DNA of 64,000 nt, taken from positions 248,001-312,000 of the forward strand of contig NZ_RXLQ01000002.1 in assembly GCF_003953935.1 (NCBI RefSeq), read 5' to 3'. The stretch is from Massilia atriviolacea. Its GTDB lineage: Bacteria > Pseudomonadota > Gammaproteobacteria > Burkholderiales > Burkholderiaceae_D. This document shows, one piece after another, positions 9,692-18,191 of this stretch. The notes under the pieces were generated by a model. That model had not been told where the DNA came from. It saw only the letters and a list, made by a program, of their open reading frames with translations, and did not search any database. Position 1 is the stretch's first letter, and each line of letters begins with the position of its first letter. The translations under genes were made by a program, and so were the position numbers.

Positions 9692-10741
9692 ATGGGCACT
9701 CGACTAGGTGAATTGGTCGAACGCTTGGGAGGACAGCTGGTTGGCGACCCGAATACCGAGGTATCCGGGGTCGCGCCATTGGCTGACGCAGGCGTTTCGC
9801 ACATCAGTTATCTGAGCAACAGCAAACTGCGGGCCCAGGCCGCGCAGAGCGGCGCGGCGGCCCTGATCGTCTCCAGCGCCGACGACGAATTCGTCGGCGC
9901 CAGCTACCCTGGCGCGCGCATCGTCGTCAAGAATCCGCACGTCTACTTCGCCTACGCCGCCCAGTACTTCGCCGCGCTCGATCCGGTCGTGGCGCCGGCC
10001 GGCATCGACCCCACCGCCAGCGTGCATCCGAGCGCCCAGGTCGACCCGAGCGCGCATATCGGCCCGCAGGTGACGATCGAAGCGGGCGCCGTCATCGGCG
10101 CCAACGCCGTCATCGACGCCGGCAGCTTCGTCGGGCGCGACGCCGTCATCGGCGAGGGCACGCACCTGTTCGCCAACGCCACCTTCCATGCGCGCTGCCA
10201 GATCGGCAAGCGCGGCATCATCCACTCGGGCGCCGTGATCGGCACCGACGGATTCGGCTTCGCCAACGAAGGCGGCGTGTACATCAAGATTCCGCAGACC
10301 GGGCGCGTGATGATCGGCGACGACGTCGACATCGGCGCCAACACCACGGTCGACCGCGGCGCCATGGCCGACACCATCATCGAAGACGGCGTCAAGCTCG
10401 ACAACCTGATCCAGATCGGCCACAACTGCCACATCGGCGCGCACACCGCGATGGCCGGCTGCGTCGGCGTGGCCGGCAGCGCCACCATCGGCAAATACTG
10501 CACCTTCGGCGGCGCGGCCATGGTCTCGGGCCACATCACCATCGTCGACAAGGTGTACGTCACCGCCGGCAGCCTGGTGGCCAACTCGATCAAGGAAGCG
10601 GGCCAGTACACCGGCTTCTACCCGATCGCCAAGAACGGCGACTGGGAAAAGAACGCCGTCCTGCTGCGCAACCTGACGTCGATGCGCGAAAAGATCCGCG
10701 CGCTCGAAAAAGCCGTCAAGGCACTCACAGAACAAAAATAG
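9692..10741 (+). CDS. lpxD: UDP-3-O-(3-hydroxyacyl)glucosamine N-acyltransferase
   Basis: LpxD adds the N-linked 3-hydroxyacyl chain to the lipid A precursor, the third step of the pathway. The 349-aa product has an N-terminal uridine-binding domain (about residues 1-100), then a left-handed beta-helix made of hexapeptide repeats (about 108-310) and a C-terminal helix. The catalytic histidine lies in [22 protein letters not shown] lies 10 bases before ATG 9692. fabZ follows after 7 bases. Confidence 0.97.
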   Translation: MGTRLGELVERLGGQLVGDPNTEVSGVAPLADAGVSHISYLSNSKLRAQAAQSGAAALIVSSADDEFVGASYPGARIVVKNPHVYFAYAAQYFAALDPVVAPAGIDPTASVHPSAQVDPSAHIGPQVTIEAGAVIGANAVIDAGSFVGRDAVIGEGTHLFANATFHARCQIGKRGIIHSGAVIGTDGFGFANEGGVYIKIPQTGRVMIGDDVDIGANTTVDRGAMADTIIEDGVKLDNLIQIGHNCHIGAHTAMAGCVGVAGSATIGKYCTFGGAAMVSGHITIVDKVYVTAGSLVANSIKEAGQYTGFYPIAKNGDWEKNAVLLRNLTSMREKIRALEKAVKALTEQK

Positions 10742-10748
10742 AAGACAT

Positions 10749-11249
10749 ATGACCATTACCGACAACAAAGGCGTACCCGGCAAGACCCTCGACATTTGCC
10801 AGATCAAGGAATACCTGCCGCACCGCTATCCGATGCTGCTGGTGGACCGGGTGCTGGACTGGGAAGCGCACAAGTCGATCAGCGCGATCAAGAACGTCAC
10901 CGCCAACGAAGAATTCTTCAACGGCCATTTCCCGCACAAGCCGGTCATGCCGGGCGTGCTGATGATCGAAGCGATGGCGCAGACCGCGGCGATCCTGTCG
11001 TTCATGTCGATCGGCGTCAAGCCGGACGAAAATTCGGTGGTCTACTTCGTCGGCATCGACAATGCGCGCTTCAAGCGCCCGGTCGGTCCCGGCGACCAGC
11101 TGCGCATGGACATCGAGATCATCCGCTGCTCGCGCGGCATCTGGAAGTACAAGGCGGTCGGCAGCGTCGACGGCGCGGTCGCCCTCGAAGCGGAACTGAT
11201 GTGCACCATCCGCAGCGCGGTCGACGCGAGCCAGCCGATGGGGAACTGA
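10749..11249 (+). CDS. fabZ: 3-hydroxyacyl-ACP dehydratase FabZ
   Basis: FabZ dehydrates 3-hydroxyacyl-ACP in fatty-acid synthesis and competes with LpxA/LpxD for the same hydroxyacyl-ACP pool, which explains its place among the lpx genes. The 166-aa hot-dog-fold protein carries [12 protein letters not shown], the catalytic His in [14 protein letters not shown] and the catalytic Glu in MIEAMAQ. It is about 15-20 residues longer at the N-terminus than many homologues, with no better start seen. The stop is one base before the lpxA start. Confidence 0.97.
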   Translation: MTITDNKGVPGKTLDICQIKEYLPHRYPMLLVDRVLDWEAHKSISAIKNVTANEEFFNGHFPHKPVMPGVLMIEAMAQTAAILSFMSIGVKPDENSVVYFVGIDNARFKRPVGPGDQLRMDIEIIRCSRGIWKYKAVGSVDGAVALEAELMCTIRSAVDASQPMGN

Positions 11250-11250
11250 C

Positions 11251-12039
11251 ATGGCCACGATCCATCCCAGCGCCATCGTCGACCCGGGCGCGCAGCTCGA
11301 TTCCAGCGTCGACGTCGGCGCCTTTTCGATCATCGGCCCGCACGTGTCGATCGGCGCCGGCACGGTGGTCGGTCCGCACGTGGTCATCGAAGGCCATACC
11401 ACGATCGGCAAGGACAACAGGTTCTTCCAGTTTTCCTCGATCGGCGCGCCGCCGCAAGACAAGAAGTGGAACGGCGAACCGACCCGCCTCGAGGTGGGCG
11501 ACCGCAACACGGTGCGCGAATTCTGCACCTTCAACACCGGCACCGTGCAGGATGAGGGCGTGACGCGCCTGGGCAACGACAACTGGATATCGGCCTACTG
11601 CCACCTGGCGCACGACTGCCAGGTCGGCAGCAACACGATTTTCTCGAACAACGCCCAATTGGCCGGGCACGTGGAAGTGGGCGACTGGGCGATCCTGTCC
11701 GGCTTCGCCGGCGTGCACCAGTTCTGCAAGATCGGCGCGCATGCCTTCATCGGCATGTACACCAGCCTTACGCAAGACGTGCCGCCGTTCGTACTGGTCT
11801 CGGGCAATCCGGCCAGCGCCCACGGCGTCAACATCGAAGGCATGAAACGGCGCGGCTTCACCCGCCCGCAGATCGACGGCGTGCGCGCGGCCTACAAGCT
11901 GATCTACCGCTCCGGCATGACGCTCGAAGAAGCCAAGGCGGCCCTGGTCGACCAGCAGCACGCCTCGCCCGACGCCGCGCTGGACATCGGCGCCATGCTC
12001 GCTTTCCTGGGGACTGCGTCCCGTGGCATTGTCCGCTGA
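11251..12039 (+). CDS. lpxA: Acyl-ACP--UDP-N-acetylglucosamine O-acyltransferase
   Basis: LpxA performs the first acylation of lipid A synthesis. The 262-aa product is built of hexapeptide repeats from residue 2 (IHPSAIVDPGAQLDSSVDVG) to about residue 185. The catalytic histidine lies in CHLAHDCQVG near residue 127, and the C-terminal helical domain carries GVNIEGMKRRGF. It overlaps the lpxB start by 17 bases. Confidence 0.97.
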   Translation: MATIHPSAIVDPGAQLDSSVDVGAFSIIGPHVSIGAGTVVGPHVVIEGHTTIGKDNRFFQFSSIGAPPQDKKWNGEPTRLEVGDRNTVREFCTFNTGTVQDEGVTRLGNDNWISAYCHLAHDCQVGSNTIFSNNAQLAGHVEVGDWAILSGFAGVHQFCKIGAHAFIGMYTSLTQDVPPFVLVSGNPASAHGVNIEGMKRRGFTRPQIDGVRAAYKLIYRSGMTLEEAKAALVDQQHASPDAALDIGAMLAFLGTASRGIVR

Positions 12040-13198
12040 TTCGACCAAGGGCGCGTCGATAGCCCTGGTGGCGGGCGAGGTATCGGGCGACATGCTCGCC
12101 GCGCGCCTGCTGGCCGGCCTGCGTCCGCATCTTCCCGACGCGCGCTTTCACGGCATCGGCGGCCCGCGCATGATGGAGCAGGGCTTGGTGTCCAACATCG
12201 AGATGGACCGCCTGACCGTGCGCGGCCTGTTCGAGATCATTCCCCGCTACCGCGAGATCAAGGGCATCCAGAACGCCCTGCGCGACCGCCTGCTGGCGGA
12301 GCGTCCGGACGTCTTCATCGGCGCCGACTACCCGGGCTTCAACCTCGGGCTCGAACTGCAGCTGAAACAAGCCGGGATTCCGACCGTGCACTTCGTCAGT
12401 CCGCAGATCTGGGCCTGGCGCGGCGGGCGCATCAAGAAAATCATCAAGGCCGTCTCGCACATGCTGGTGATCTTCCCGTTCGAGGAAGAGATCTACCGCA
12501 AGGCCGGCGTGCCGTGCACCTACATCGGCCATCCGCTGGCCGAAGTCATTCCGATGCAGCCCGACGTGGCGGCCGCGCGCACGGCGCTCGGCATCGCGCC
12601 CGATGCGCGCGTGATCGCGCTCATGCCCGGCAGCCGCATGGGCGAACTCAAATACCTGGCCGAGCCCTTTGTGGGCGCGGTCAAGCTGCTGGCCGCGCGC
12701 GACCCGGACCTGCGTTTCGTGGCGCCGATGGCGGGTGAGCGCCAGCGTCAGTATTTTACGGAACTGATCGCCAAAGCCGGCCTGCAGTCGGTGCGCATCG
12801 ACCTGCTGGACGGGCGCTCGCACGAGGCGATTGCGGCCGCCGACGCGGTGCTGGTGGCGTCCGGCACGGCCACGCTGGAAGTGGCGCTGTTCAAGAAGCC
12901 GATGGTAATCGCCTACAAAGTCATGCGCGCTTCCTACGAGATCATGCGCCACATGGGTTACCAGCCGTGGATCGGCCTGCCGAACATCCTGTCGCGCGAA
13001 TTCGTGGTGCCCGAAATCCTGCAGCACGACGTCACGCCGCACAAGCTGGCCGACGCCCTGTGGGAACAACTTAACAACGTGGCCAACCGCAAACTGCTGG
13101 TGCAGCGCTTTACCGACATGCACCACAGCCTGCTGCGCAACAGCGCGCAGGAAAGCGCGGCCGCCGTCCTGCGCGTCATCGCCGCATCCAGAACATGA
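12023..13198 (+). CDS. lpxB: Lipid-A-disaccharide synthase
   Basis: LpxB is a GT19 glycosyltransferase that joins UDP-diacylglucosamine and lipid X into the tetraacyl disaccharide at the inner membrane face. The 391-aa product has the N-terminal motif [17 protein letters not shown], the core [15 protein letters not shown] and the C-terminal nucleotide-sugar motif [11 protein letters not shown]. The GTG at 12023 lies inside lpxA. A TTG at 12029 is also possible, so the exact start is uncertain. rnhB overlaps the stop by four bases. Confidence 0.95.
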   Translation: MALSADSTKGASIALVAGEVSGDMLAARLLAGLRPHLPDARFHGIGGPRMMEQGLVSNIEMDRLTVRGLFEIIPRYREIKGIQNALRDRLLAERPDVFIGADYPGFNLGLELQLKQAGIPTVHFVSPQIWAWRGGRIKKIIKAVSHMLVIFPFEEEIYRKAGVPCTYIGHPLAEVIPMQPDVAAARTALGIAPDARVIALMPGSRMGELKYLAEPFVGAVKLLAARDPDLRFVAPMAGERQRQYFTELIAKAGLQSVRIDLLDGRSHEAIAAADAVLVASGTATLEVALFKKPMVIAYKVMRASYEIMRHMGYQPWIGLPNILSREFVVPEILQHDVTPHKLADALWEQLNNVANRKLLVQRFTDMHHSLLRNSAQESAAAVLRVIAASRT

Positions 13199-13881
13199 GA
13201 ACCAAAAAAGTCAACTTTTATCCGGGCTTGAAAAAGAACGCCTACCCGTTTACGGCGGACGATATCGTCTGCGGCGTCGACGAAGCGGGCCGCGGCCCGC
13301 TGGCCGGCCCGGTGTTCGCCGCCGCCGTGATCCTGCATCCGGACCGCCCCATCGAGGGCCTGCGCGACTCCAAGAAGCTGACCGCCGACAAGCGCGAAGC
13401 GCTGGCCCCGCAAATCAAGGAAAGCGCGCTGGCCTGGGCCATCGCCGAATGCTCGCACGAGGAAATCGACAGCATCAACATCCTGCAGGCGACCATGCTG
13501 GCCATGCGGCGCGCGGTGGAAGCATTGTCGACCATCCCGACGATTGCCCTGATCGACGGCAACCGCAGCCCGGTGATGCAGATCCGCTGCCATCCGATCA
13601 TCGAAGGCGACGACAAGGTGCACGCCATTTCGGCCGCCTCGATCCTGGCCAAGACCGCGCGCGACGCCGCGCTGGTGGCGCTGCACGAACTGTATCCGCA
13701 GTACGGCTTCGACCAGCACAAGGGCTACGGCACCGCGCTGCACCTGGAGCGCCTGCGCGAGCACGGCGCCTGTCCGGTGCACCGGCGCTCGTTCGCGCCC
13801 GTGCGCGCGACCTTGCCGGTGGCGCTGGCCAACACCATCGTCGGCATGGACATGTCGTTCGACTTCGGCGAGGCCGCATGA
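13195..13881 (+). CDS. rnhB: Ribonuclease HII
   Basis: RNase HII removes RNA from RNA-DNA hybrids and excises misincorporated ribonucleotides. The 228-aa protein carries the N-terminal catalytic signature [15 protein letters not shown] (Asp, Glu, GRG), then [18 protein letters not shown] and [19 protein letters not shown], with further active-site acidic residues, and HKGYGT. The ATG overlaps the lpxB stop (ATGA), and its own stop overlaps the next start in the same way. lpxA-lpxB-rnhB is the usual order. Confidence 0.97.
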   Translation: MRTKKVNFYPGLKKNAYPFTADDIVCGVDEAGRGPLAGPVFAAAVILHPDRPIEGLRDSKKLTADKREALAPQIKESALAWAIAECSHEEIDSINILQATMLAMRRAVEALSTIPTIALIDGNRSPVMQIRCHPIIEGDDKVHAISAASILAKTARDAALVALHELYPQYGFDQHKGYGTALHLERLREHGACPVHRRSFAPVRATLPVALANTIVGMDMSFDFGEAA

Positions 13882-14666
13882 AAACCATCACCTCGCGCGA
13901 CAACCCGCTCTACAAAGACCTGAAACACCTCGCCGGCAGCTCGCAGGCGCGGCGCAAGGCCGGCCAGACGCTGCTCGACGGCGTGCACCTGTGCCAGTCG
14001 TATCTCGCGCTGCGCGGCGTGCCGCTGCACTGCATCGTCTCCGAAGGCGCGCTGGCCAATCCGGAAGTGGCCGACATCGTCATGCAGTGCGAGACGGCGC
14101 ATGCCTACGTCACGGCCATGCCGGACGCGCTGTACAACGCCCTGAGCCAGGTCGAACACGGCGTCGGCCTGATGTTCCTGATCGCCACCCCGGTGCTGGC
14201 CGCGCCGGGCGTGCTCACCGCCTCGGCGGTCCTGCTCGACAACCTGCAAGACCCGGGCAATGTCGGCTCGATCCTGCGCAGCGCGGCGGCGGCCGGCATC
14301 ACCCAGGTTTACTGCAGCGGCGGCACCGCCTTCTGCTGGTCGCCCAAGGTGCTGCGCGCGGCCATGGGCGCGCACTTCGTGGTCGACATCCACGAAAACG
14401 TCGACCTGGCCGCCCTGGTGAGAGCCTCCGCGATTCCGGTGCTGGCCACCAGCGGCTACGCCGAACAGCGCCTGTACGAGGTCGACCTGGCGCGCCCGGT
14501 GGCCTGGCTGCTCGGGCACGAAGGGCAGGGCGTGGCGCACGATCTGCTGGCGTTGGCAACTCATCAAGTCGTCATTCCGCACATGGGCCAGATCGAGTCG
14601 CTCAACGTGGCCGCGTGCGCAGCTGTCTGTTTTTTTGAACAGTTGAGGCAGATTCAATCAAAGTAA
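13878..14666 (+). CDS. SpoU/TrmH-family RNA methyltransferase (RlmB-like)
   Basis: This is an SPOUT-class, SAM-dependent 2'-O-ribose methyltransferase. The 262-aa product has an N-terminal substrate-binding domain (about residues 1-100, beginning [15 protein letters not shown]). The knotted catalytic domain has all three motifs: [23 protein letters not shown] and [21 protein letters not shown] 13878 overlaps the rnhB stop by four bases. It probably modifies 23S rRNA, but the exact nucleotide cannot be read from sequence, so no gene symbol is given. It closes the envelope operon. Confidence 0.9.
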   Translation: MKTITSRDNPLYKDLKHLAGSSQARRKAGQTLLDGVHLCQSYLALRGVPLHCIVSEGALANPEVADIVMQCETAHAYVTAMPDALYNALSQVEHGVGLMFLIATPVLAAPGVLTASAVLLDNLQDPGNVGSILRSAAAAGITQVYCSGGTAFCWSPKVLRAAMGAHFVVDIHENVDLAALVRASAIPVLATSGYAEQRLYEVDLARPVAWLLGHEGQGVAHDLLALATHQVVIPHMGQIESLNVAACAAVCFFEQLRQIQSK

Positions 14667-14742
14667 GGCGAAACAGTTTCTTGACAGCATAGACGACGCT
14701 GCATTCCGGGGGTAATGTCAATACTCGGACTTCAGCGGAGGT

Positions 14743-15945
14743 ATGATGGACATCGCCCACTTGCACTTTCTGGTCGCCGACGGCGACGCAGCGCAGCGCC
14801 AGACCCTGATCGACATGCTCGGCCGCCTGGGCGCCACCCGCATCAGCGTGGCGGGCGACGGCGAGGCCGCGCTGCGCCAGATCGAAGCGCCGGCCGGACC
14901 GGCTATCGACATCGCCGTGATCGACCTGGCCCTGTCCGGGCGCGACGGACTCGAACTGATACGCGACATCACCGTGCTCAATGCCGGCACGCGCGCCATC
15001 GTCACCGGCGCCTGCCACGCCAGCCTGCTGTTTTCGGTCGAAAGCCTGGCGCTCGCGTACGGGCTGGACCTGCTGGGGACCATCCACACGCCGCTCACCG
15101 GCGCCCACCTCGAAGCGGTGCTGTCGCACTACACGCCGCCGGCAGCGTCCGTGCACGAGCGGCGCGCGCTGCCGCGTTTCAGCTTCGCGCAAGTGGGCGT
15201 GGGCCTGCAGGCGCGCCAGTTCGAGCCATTTTTCCAGCCCAAGATCGAACTGGCCAGCGGCGAAGTGAAAGGGCTGGAAGTGTTCGCGCGCTGGATGCAT
15301 CCGGAGCACGGGGTGCTGGGACCGGCCACCTTCATCGACGCGCTGGAACAGAACCAGCGCATCGACTTTCTCGACTGGACCATGATCGAACGCGCGGCCG
15401 AGCATTGCCGCGCCTTCCAGGACAAGGCGCTGCCGGCGGCGATGTCGCTGAACCTGTCGGCCGACACCATCGGGCACCCGGATTTTCTGCGCCAGGTGAA
15501 AACCTGCACCGACCGGCATGGCGTGGCGCCGTCTCTGCTCACCTTCGAACTGCCCGAATCGGCGGTGCTGACCAACGATCCGAGCTTCCTGGAGCGCCTG
15601 CTGCGCCTGCGCATGATGGGTTACGGGCTGGCGGTGGACGACTACGGCACCGGGCGCTCGAACGTGCAGCAGCTGGCGCGCGTGCCGTTTTCGGAACTGA
15701 AGATCGACCGCAGCTTCGTCGACGGCGCCTCGCGCAAACGCTCGCTGGCGACGGTGCTCAGTTCCTGCCTGGGCCTGGCGCGCAGCCTTGACCGGACATC
15801 GTGCGCTGTGGGCGTGGAGACGCGCCAGGACTGGGACTTCTTGCAGGGGCTGGGCTGCACGTATGCGCAGGGCCACCATATCGCCAGGCCGATGGAGGCG
15901 GCGCGTTTTCCGGAGTGGCTGGCCGATTGGCGGCAGTTCTTCTGA
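14743..15945 (+). CDS. Response-regulator-like protein with EAL cyclic-di-GMP phosphodiesterase domain
   Basis: The 400-aa protein joins a receiver domain (about residues 5-125) to an EAL domain (about 150-395) that should hydrolyse c-di-GMP to pGpG. The receiver keeps the acidic pocket (D13, D15), the phosphoacceptor D61 and T88, but the usual Lys before Pro is Thr (T116-P117). The EAL domain has EVF instead of EAL at E179, then LNLS, ELPES, DDYGTG, LKIDRSF, GVET and AQG, so most metal and catalytic residues are kept. GGAGG ends at 14741, so the second ATG (14746) is the better-spaced start. No partner kinase lies nearby. Confidence 0.9.
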   Translation: MMDIAHLHFLVADGDAAQRQTLIDMLGRLGATRISVAGDGEAALRQIEAPAGPAIDIAVIDLALSGRDGLELIRDITVLNAGTRAIVTGACHASLLFSVESLALAYGLDLLGTIHTPLTGAHLEAVLSHYTPPAASVHERRALPRFSFAQVGVGLQARQFEPFFQPKIELASGEVKGLEVFARWMHPEHGVLGPATFIDALEQNQRIDFLDWTMIERAAEHCRAFQDKALPAAMSLNLSADTIGHPDFLRQVKTCTDRHGVAPSLLTFELPESAVLTNDPSFLERLLRLRMMGYGLAVDDYGTGRSNVQQLARVPFSELKIDRSFVDGASRKRSLATVLSSCLGLARSLDRTSCAVGVETRQDWDFLQGLGCTYAQGHHIARPMEAARFPEWLADWRQFF

Positions 15946-15966
15946 TGCGGTGGCTTGCCCGCGCTC

Positions 15967-17016
15967 TTATGCTGCCACCGACTTCATATCGATGACAAAG
16001 CGGTAGCGCACGTCGCTCTTGACGACGCGTTCGAACGCCTCGTTGATCGCCTTGATATCGATCAGCTCAATGTCCGCCGTGATATTGTGCTTGCCGCAGA
16101 AATCGAGCATTTCCTGGGTTTCCTTGATCGAGCCGATCATCGAGCCGGCCAGGGTGCGGCGCGCGCCGATCAGGTTAAAGGCGTTGACCGGCGGCGTGGC
16201 GGCGTCGGGCACGCCCACCAGGGTCATGGCACCGTCGATTTTCAGCAGGCGGATGTAGTCGTTCCAGTCGATGGCCGCGCCTACCGTATTGATGATCAGG
16301 TCGAACTGGCCGGCCAGCTTCTTGAAGGTCTCTTTTTCGCTGGTCGCGTAATAGCTGGCCGCGCCGAAGCGCAGGCCATCTTCCTGCTTCGACAGCGACT
16401 GGCTCAGCACCGTCACCTCGGCGCCCATCGCGTGCGCGATCTTGACGCCCATGTGGCCCAAGCCACCCAGGCCGATGATGGCGACTTTCTTGCCGGGACC
16501 GGCCTTCCAGTGATTCAGCGGCGAATACAGGGTGATGCCGGCGCACAGCAGCGGCGCGGCTTTGTCCAGCGGCAGGTTGTCCGGGATCGACAGCACGTAG
16601 CCTTCCTTGACCACGATGTGGTCGGAATAGCCGCCGAAGGTGGGCGTCACGCCGTCTGCCTCGACGCTGTTGTAGGTCTGGACCAGCCCCGGCATGTACT
16701 GCTCCAGGTCGACGTGGCGGGTGCCGCAGGTGGTGCAGGAATCGACGAAACAGCCGACGCCGACATGGTCGCCCACCTTGAATCTGGTGACGCCGGCGCC
16801 GACGGCGGTGACCACGCCGGCGATCTCATGGCCGGGCACCATGGGAAAGGTCGCGCCGCCCCATTCGTCGCGCGCCTGGTGGATATCCGAATGGCATACG
16901 CCGCAGAATTTGATGTCGATCGCCACATCGTCGGCGCGCGGGGCGCGGCGTTCGAAAGAGAAGGGGACCAGTTGTTCTTTGGCGGCCAATGCCGCGTAGC
17001 CTCGTGCGAGTGTCAT
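15967..17016 (-). CDS. Zinc-type NAD(P)-dependent alcohol dehydrogenase, YahK/CAD-like
   Basis: This medium-chain dehydrogenase probably reduces aldehydes or oxidises alcohols. The 349-aa product has the catalytic zinc site (CGVCHSD and GHEIAGVV with Cys, His, Glu) and the NAD(P)-binding motif GLGGLGHMG near residue 180. In the structural-zinc loop the usual four Cys are reduced: DSCTTC is kept, but the third position is Arg and the fourth is Met ([11 protein letters not shown]). ATG 17016 is chosen over an in-frame ATG at 17070 because AGGAT lies eight bases upstream and the protein then starts at the family N-terminus. It is divergent from the next gene. Confidence 0.9.
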   Translation of the reverse strand: MTLARGYAALAAKEQLVPFSFERRAPRADDVAIDIKFCGVCHSDIHQARDEWGGATFPMVPGHEIAGVVTAVGAGVTRFKVGDHVGVGCFVDSCTTCGTRHVDLEQYMPGLVQTYNSVEADGVTPTFGGYSDHIVVKEGYVLSIPDNLPLDKAAPLLCAGITLYSPLNHWKAGPGKKVAIIGLGGLGHMGVKIAHAMGAEVTVLSQSLSKQEDGLRFGAASYYATSEKETFKKLAGQFDLIINTVGAAIDWNDYIRLLKIDGAMTLVGVPDAATPPVNAFNLIGARRTLAGSMIGSIKETQEMLDFCGKHNITADIELIDIKAINEAFERVVKSDVRYRFVIDMKSVAA

Positions 17017-17161
17017 GGTGATGATCCTGTGTGAGTGAGATGAGCGATGGCTGTCCTGCTGCACGAACAATATACGCGCTGTCGGGCGTTTCGACAGGAC
17101 TGCACGCTGCGCTGGCGGCAGCGTCGTTACAATTGGTGACTTCCTGGGCTTGGCGATTCCA

Positions 17162-17183
17162 TATACTCATCGATTTCAGGGAG
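17162..17183 (+). promoter_or_regulatory. Likely -10 element and ribosome site of the NTF2-like gene
   Basis: TATACT at 17162-17167 matches five of six bases of the sigma-70 -10 consensus; no convincing -35 is seen at the right distance. AGGGAG at 17178-17183 lies nine bases before ATG 17193. A start just after this -10 would exclude the further upstream in-frame codons. Confidence 0.4.
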
Positions 17184-17192
17184 ATCCACACG

Positions 17193-17756
17193 ATGAAATG
17201 CCTTCCGGCCGCCAGCGGCCTTGCCCTTGCCCTTGCCCATGCCCTTGCCCTTGCCATGTTCCTGTCCAGCGCACCGCCCGCGCACGCCGAGGCGCCCGCC
17301 GAGAGCCGGCGCCAGATCGAAAAGATCGTCGAGCAGTTCCGGGTGGCGATCGTCAACAAGGACAAGGACAGCTTCATGAAGCTGTTCCTGCGCGAGGACA
17401 TCACCTGGGCGTCCGCCTACGACGACGCGAGCCTGGACCGTATCATGGCGAAGCGCACCGACAAGTCGCTGCCGCGTCCAAAAAAGAGCTTCAGCTCATC
17501 GCCGCGCAAATTCATCGAAGGCATCGCCAAGGCCGCCGAACCGCTCGAAGAAACCTTCGAAAACGTGCGCATCGACGCCGACGAGGACGTGGCGCAGGTC
17601 TGGGTCGACTACAGCTTCAAAGCGGGCAACTACCGCGAGAACTGGGGCAAGGAAGCCTGGCACATGGTGCGCACCGACGACGGCTGGAAGATCGCGTCGG
17701 TGAGCTGGTCGATGAAGCTCAATCCCGATCCACCGCCGAAGGCCGCTGCCAGATAA
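17193..17756 (+). CDS. Secreted NTF2-like (SnoaL/DUF4440-type) protein
   Basis: The 187-aa precursor has a signal peptide ending PPAHA near residue 32, so it should be periplasmic or secreted. The mature part (about residues 40-175) reads like the NTF2-like cone fold: an N-terminal helix (QIEKIVEQFRVAIVNKDKDSF), then strands including AQVWVDYSF and the closing WHMVRTDDGWKIASVSWS. Members act as enzymes or binding proteins, so no substrate can be named. The signal peptide is encoded by an imperfect CCTTGC hexanucleotide repeat. It is divergent from the dehydrogenase and convergent with the membrane protein that follows. Confidence 0.75.
   Translation: MKCLPAASGLALALAHALALAMFLSSAPPAHAEAPAESRRQIEKIVEQFRVAIVNKDKDSFMKLFLREDITWASAYDDASLDRIMAKRTDKSLPRPKKSFSSSPRKFIEGIAKAAEPLEETFENVRIDADEDVAQVWVDYSFKAGNYRENWGKEAWHMVRTDDGWKIASVSWSMKLNPDPPPKAAAR
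17219..17256 (+). repeat. Hexanucleotide repeat (CCTTGC) in a signal-peptide coding region
   Basis: Units of CCTTGC follow each other, interrupted once by CCATGC, and encode the alternating Leu-Ala stretch ALALAHALALA of the signal peptide core. Changes in unit number would keep the frame and only alter the length of the hydrophobic core. Confidence 0.8.
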
Positions 17757-17776
17757 GCATGCATGCCTGGCTTGCG

Positions 17777-17802
17777 CCGGCAGGGCCTAGCGCCTGCGCC
17801 GG
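17777..17802. terminator. Possible stem-loop at a convergent gene junction
   Basis: CCGG-CAGG (17777-17784) can pair with CCTG-CG-CCGG (17793-17802), with a two-base bulge. It covers the 3' end of the minus-strand membrane protein, near the end of the NTF2-like gene. No T-run follows in either direction, so termination is only a possibility. Confidence 0.3.
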
Positions 17803-18179
17803 CGGGTATTGAGCGTATGCGCAAGCCACAGGAGCGCGGCCGGCCACAGCACGACAAGAATGCAGACGAGCAGACCACCGATCACCCCCAGCTTGTCGAT
17901 CTCGATCTCCAGCATGGCGATGCCGGCCAATGCGACCGCATTGACCAGCACCAGCAGCACCGAGAAAAACAGGCGGTTGCCCTTTCCGGCGACGGCAAGG
18001 TAGATGCCTGGAATGATGGGCGCGCACCCCCACAGATAGAAACGGGGGCCGAACAGCACATGACCGAAGAAGACGGTGACCAGGGCGAACACCATCAGAT
18101 TGACGTGGACGTACCACGGGAGATGGAAAGGCCGGGGGCTGGAAAGGGCCGGGCCGCTGCCCGGCTGTTCGCTTGTCAT
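17787..18179 (-). CDS. Small four-helix membrane protein of unknown function
   Basis: The 130-aa product has four predicted membrane segments (around VHVNLMVFALVTVFF, YLWGCAPIIPGIYLAV, LFFSVLLVLVNAVAL and VIGGLLVCILVVLW) and ends in a run of five Arg. I do not recognise the family. ATG 18179 is chosen; a GTG at 18188 in the same frame is equally placed, as neither has a strong ribosome site. It starts 12 bases after the stop of the giant helicase gene and is probably cotranscribed with it and ppsR. Confidence 0.65.
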   Translation of the reverse strand: MTSEQPGSGPALSSPRPFHLPWYVHVNLMVFALVTVFFGHVLFGPRFYLWGCAPIIPGIYLAVAGKGNRLFFSVLLVLVNAVALAGIAMLEIEIDKLGVIGGLLVCILVVLWPAALLWLAHTLNTRRRRR

Positions 18180-18191
18180 CCCGCTCACGGC

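Noticed and set aside
14681-14717. TTGACA before the REC-EAL gene as a promoter.
   Set aside because: No -10-like hexamer lies 15-19 bases downstream; the best candidate is 25 bases away.
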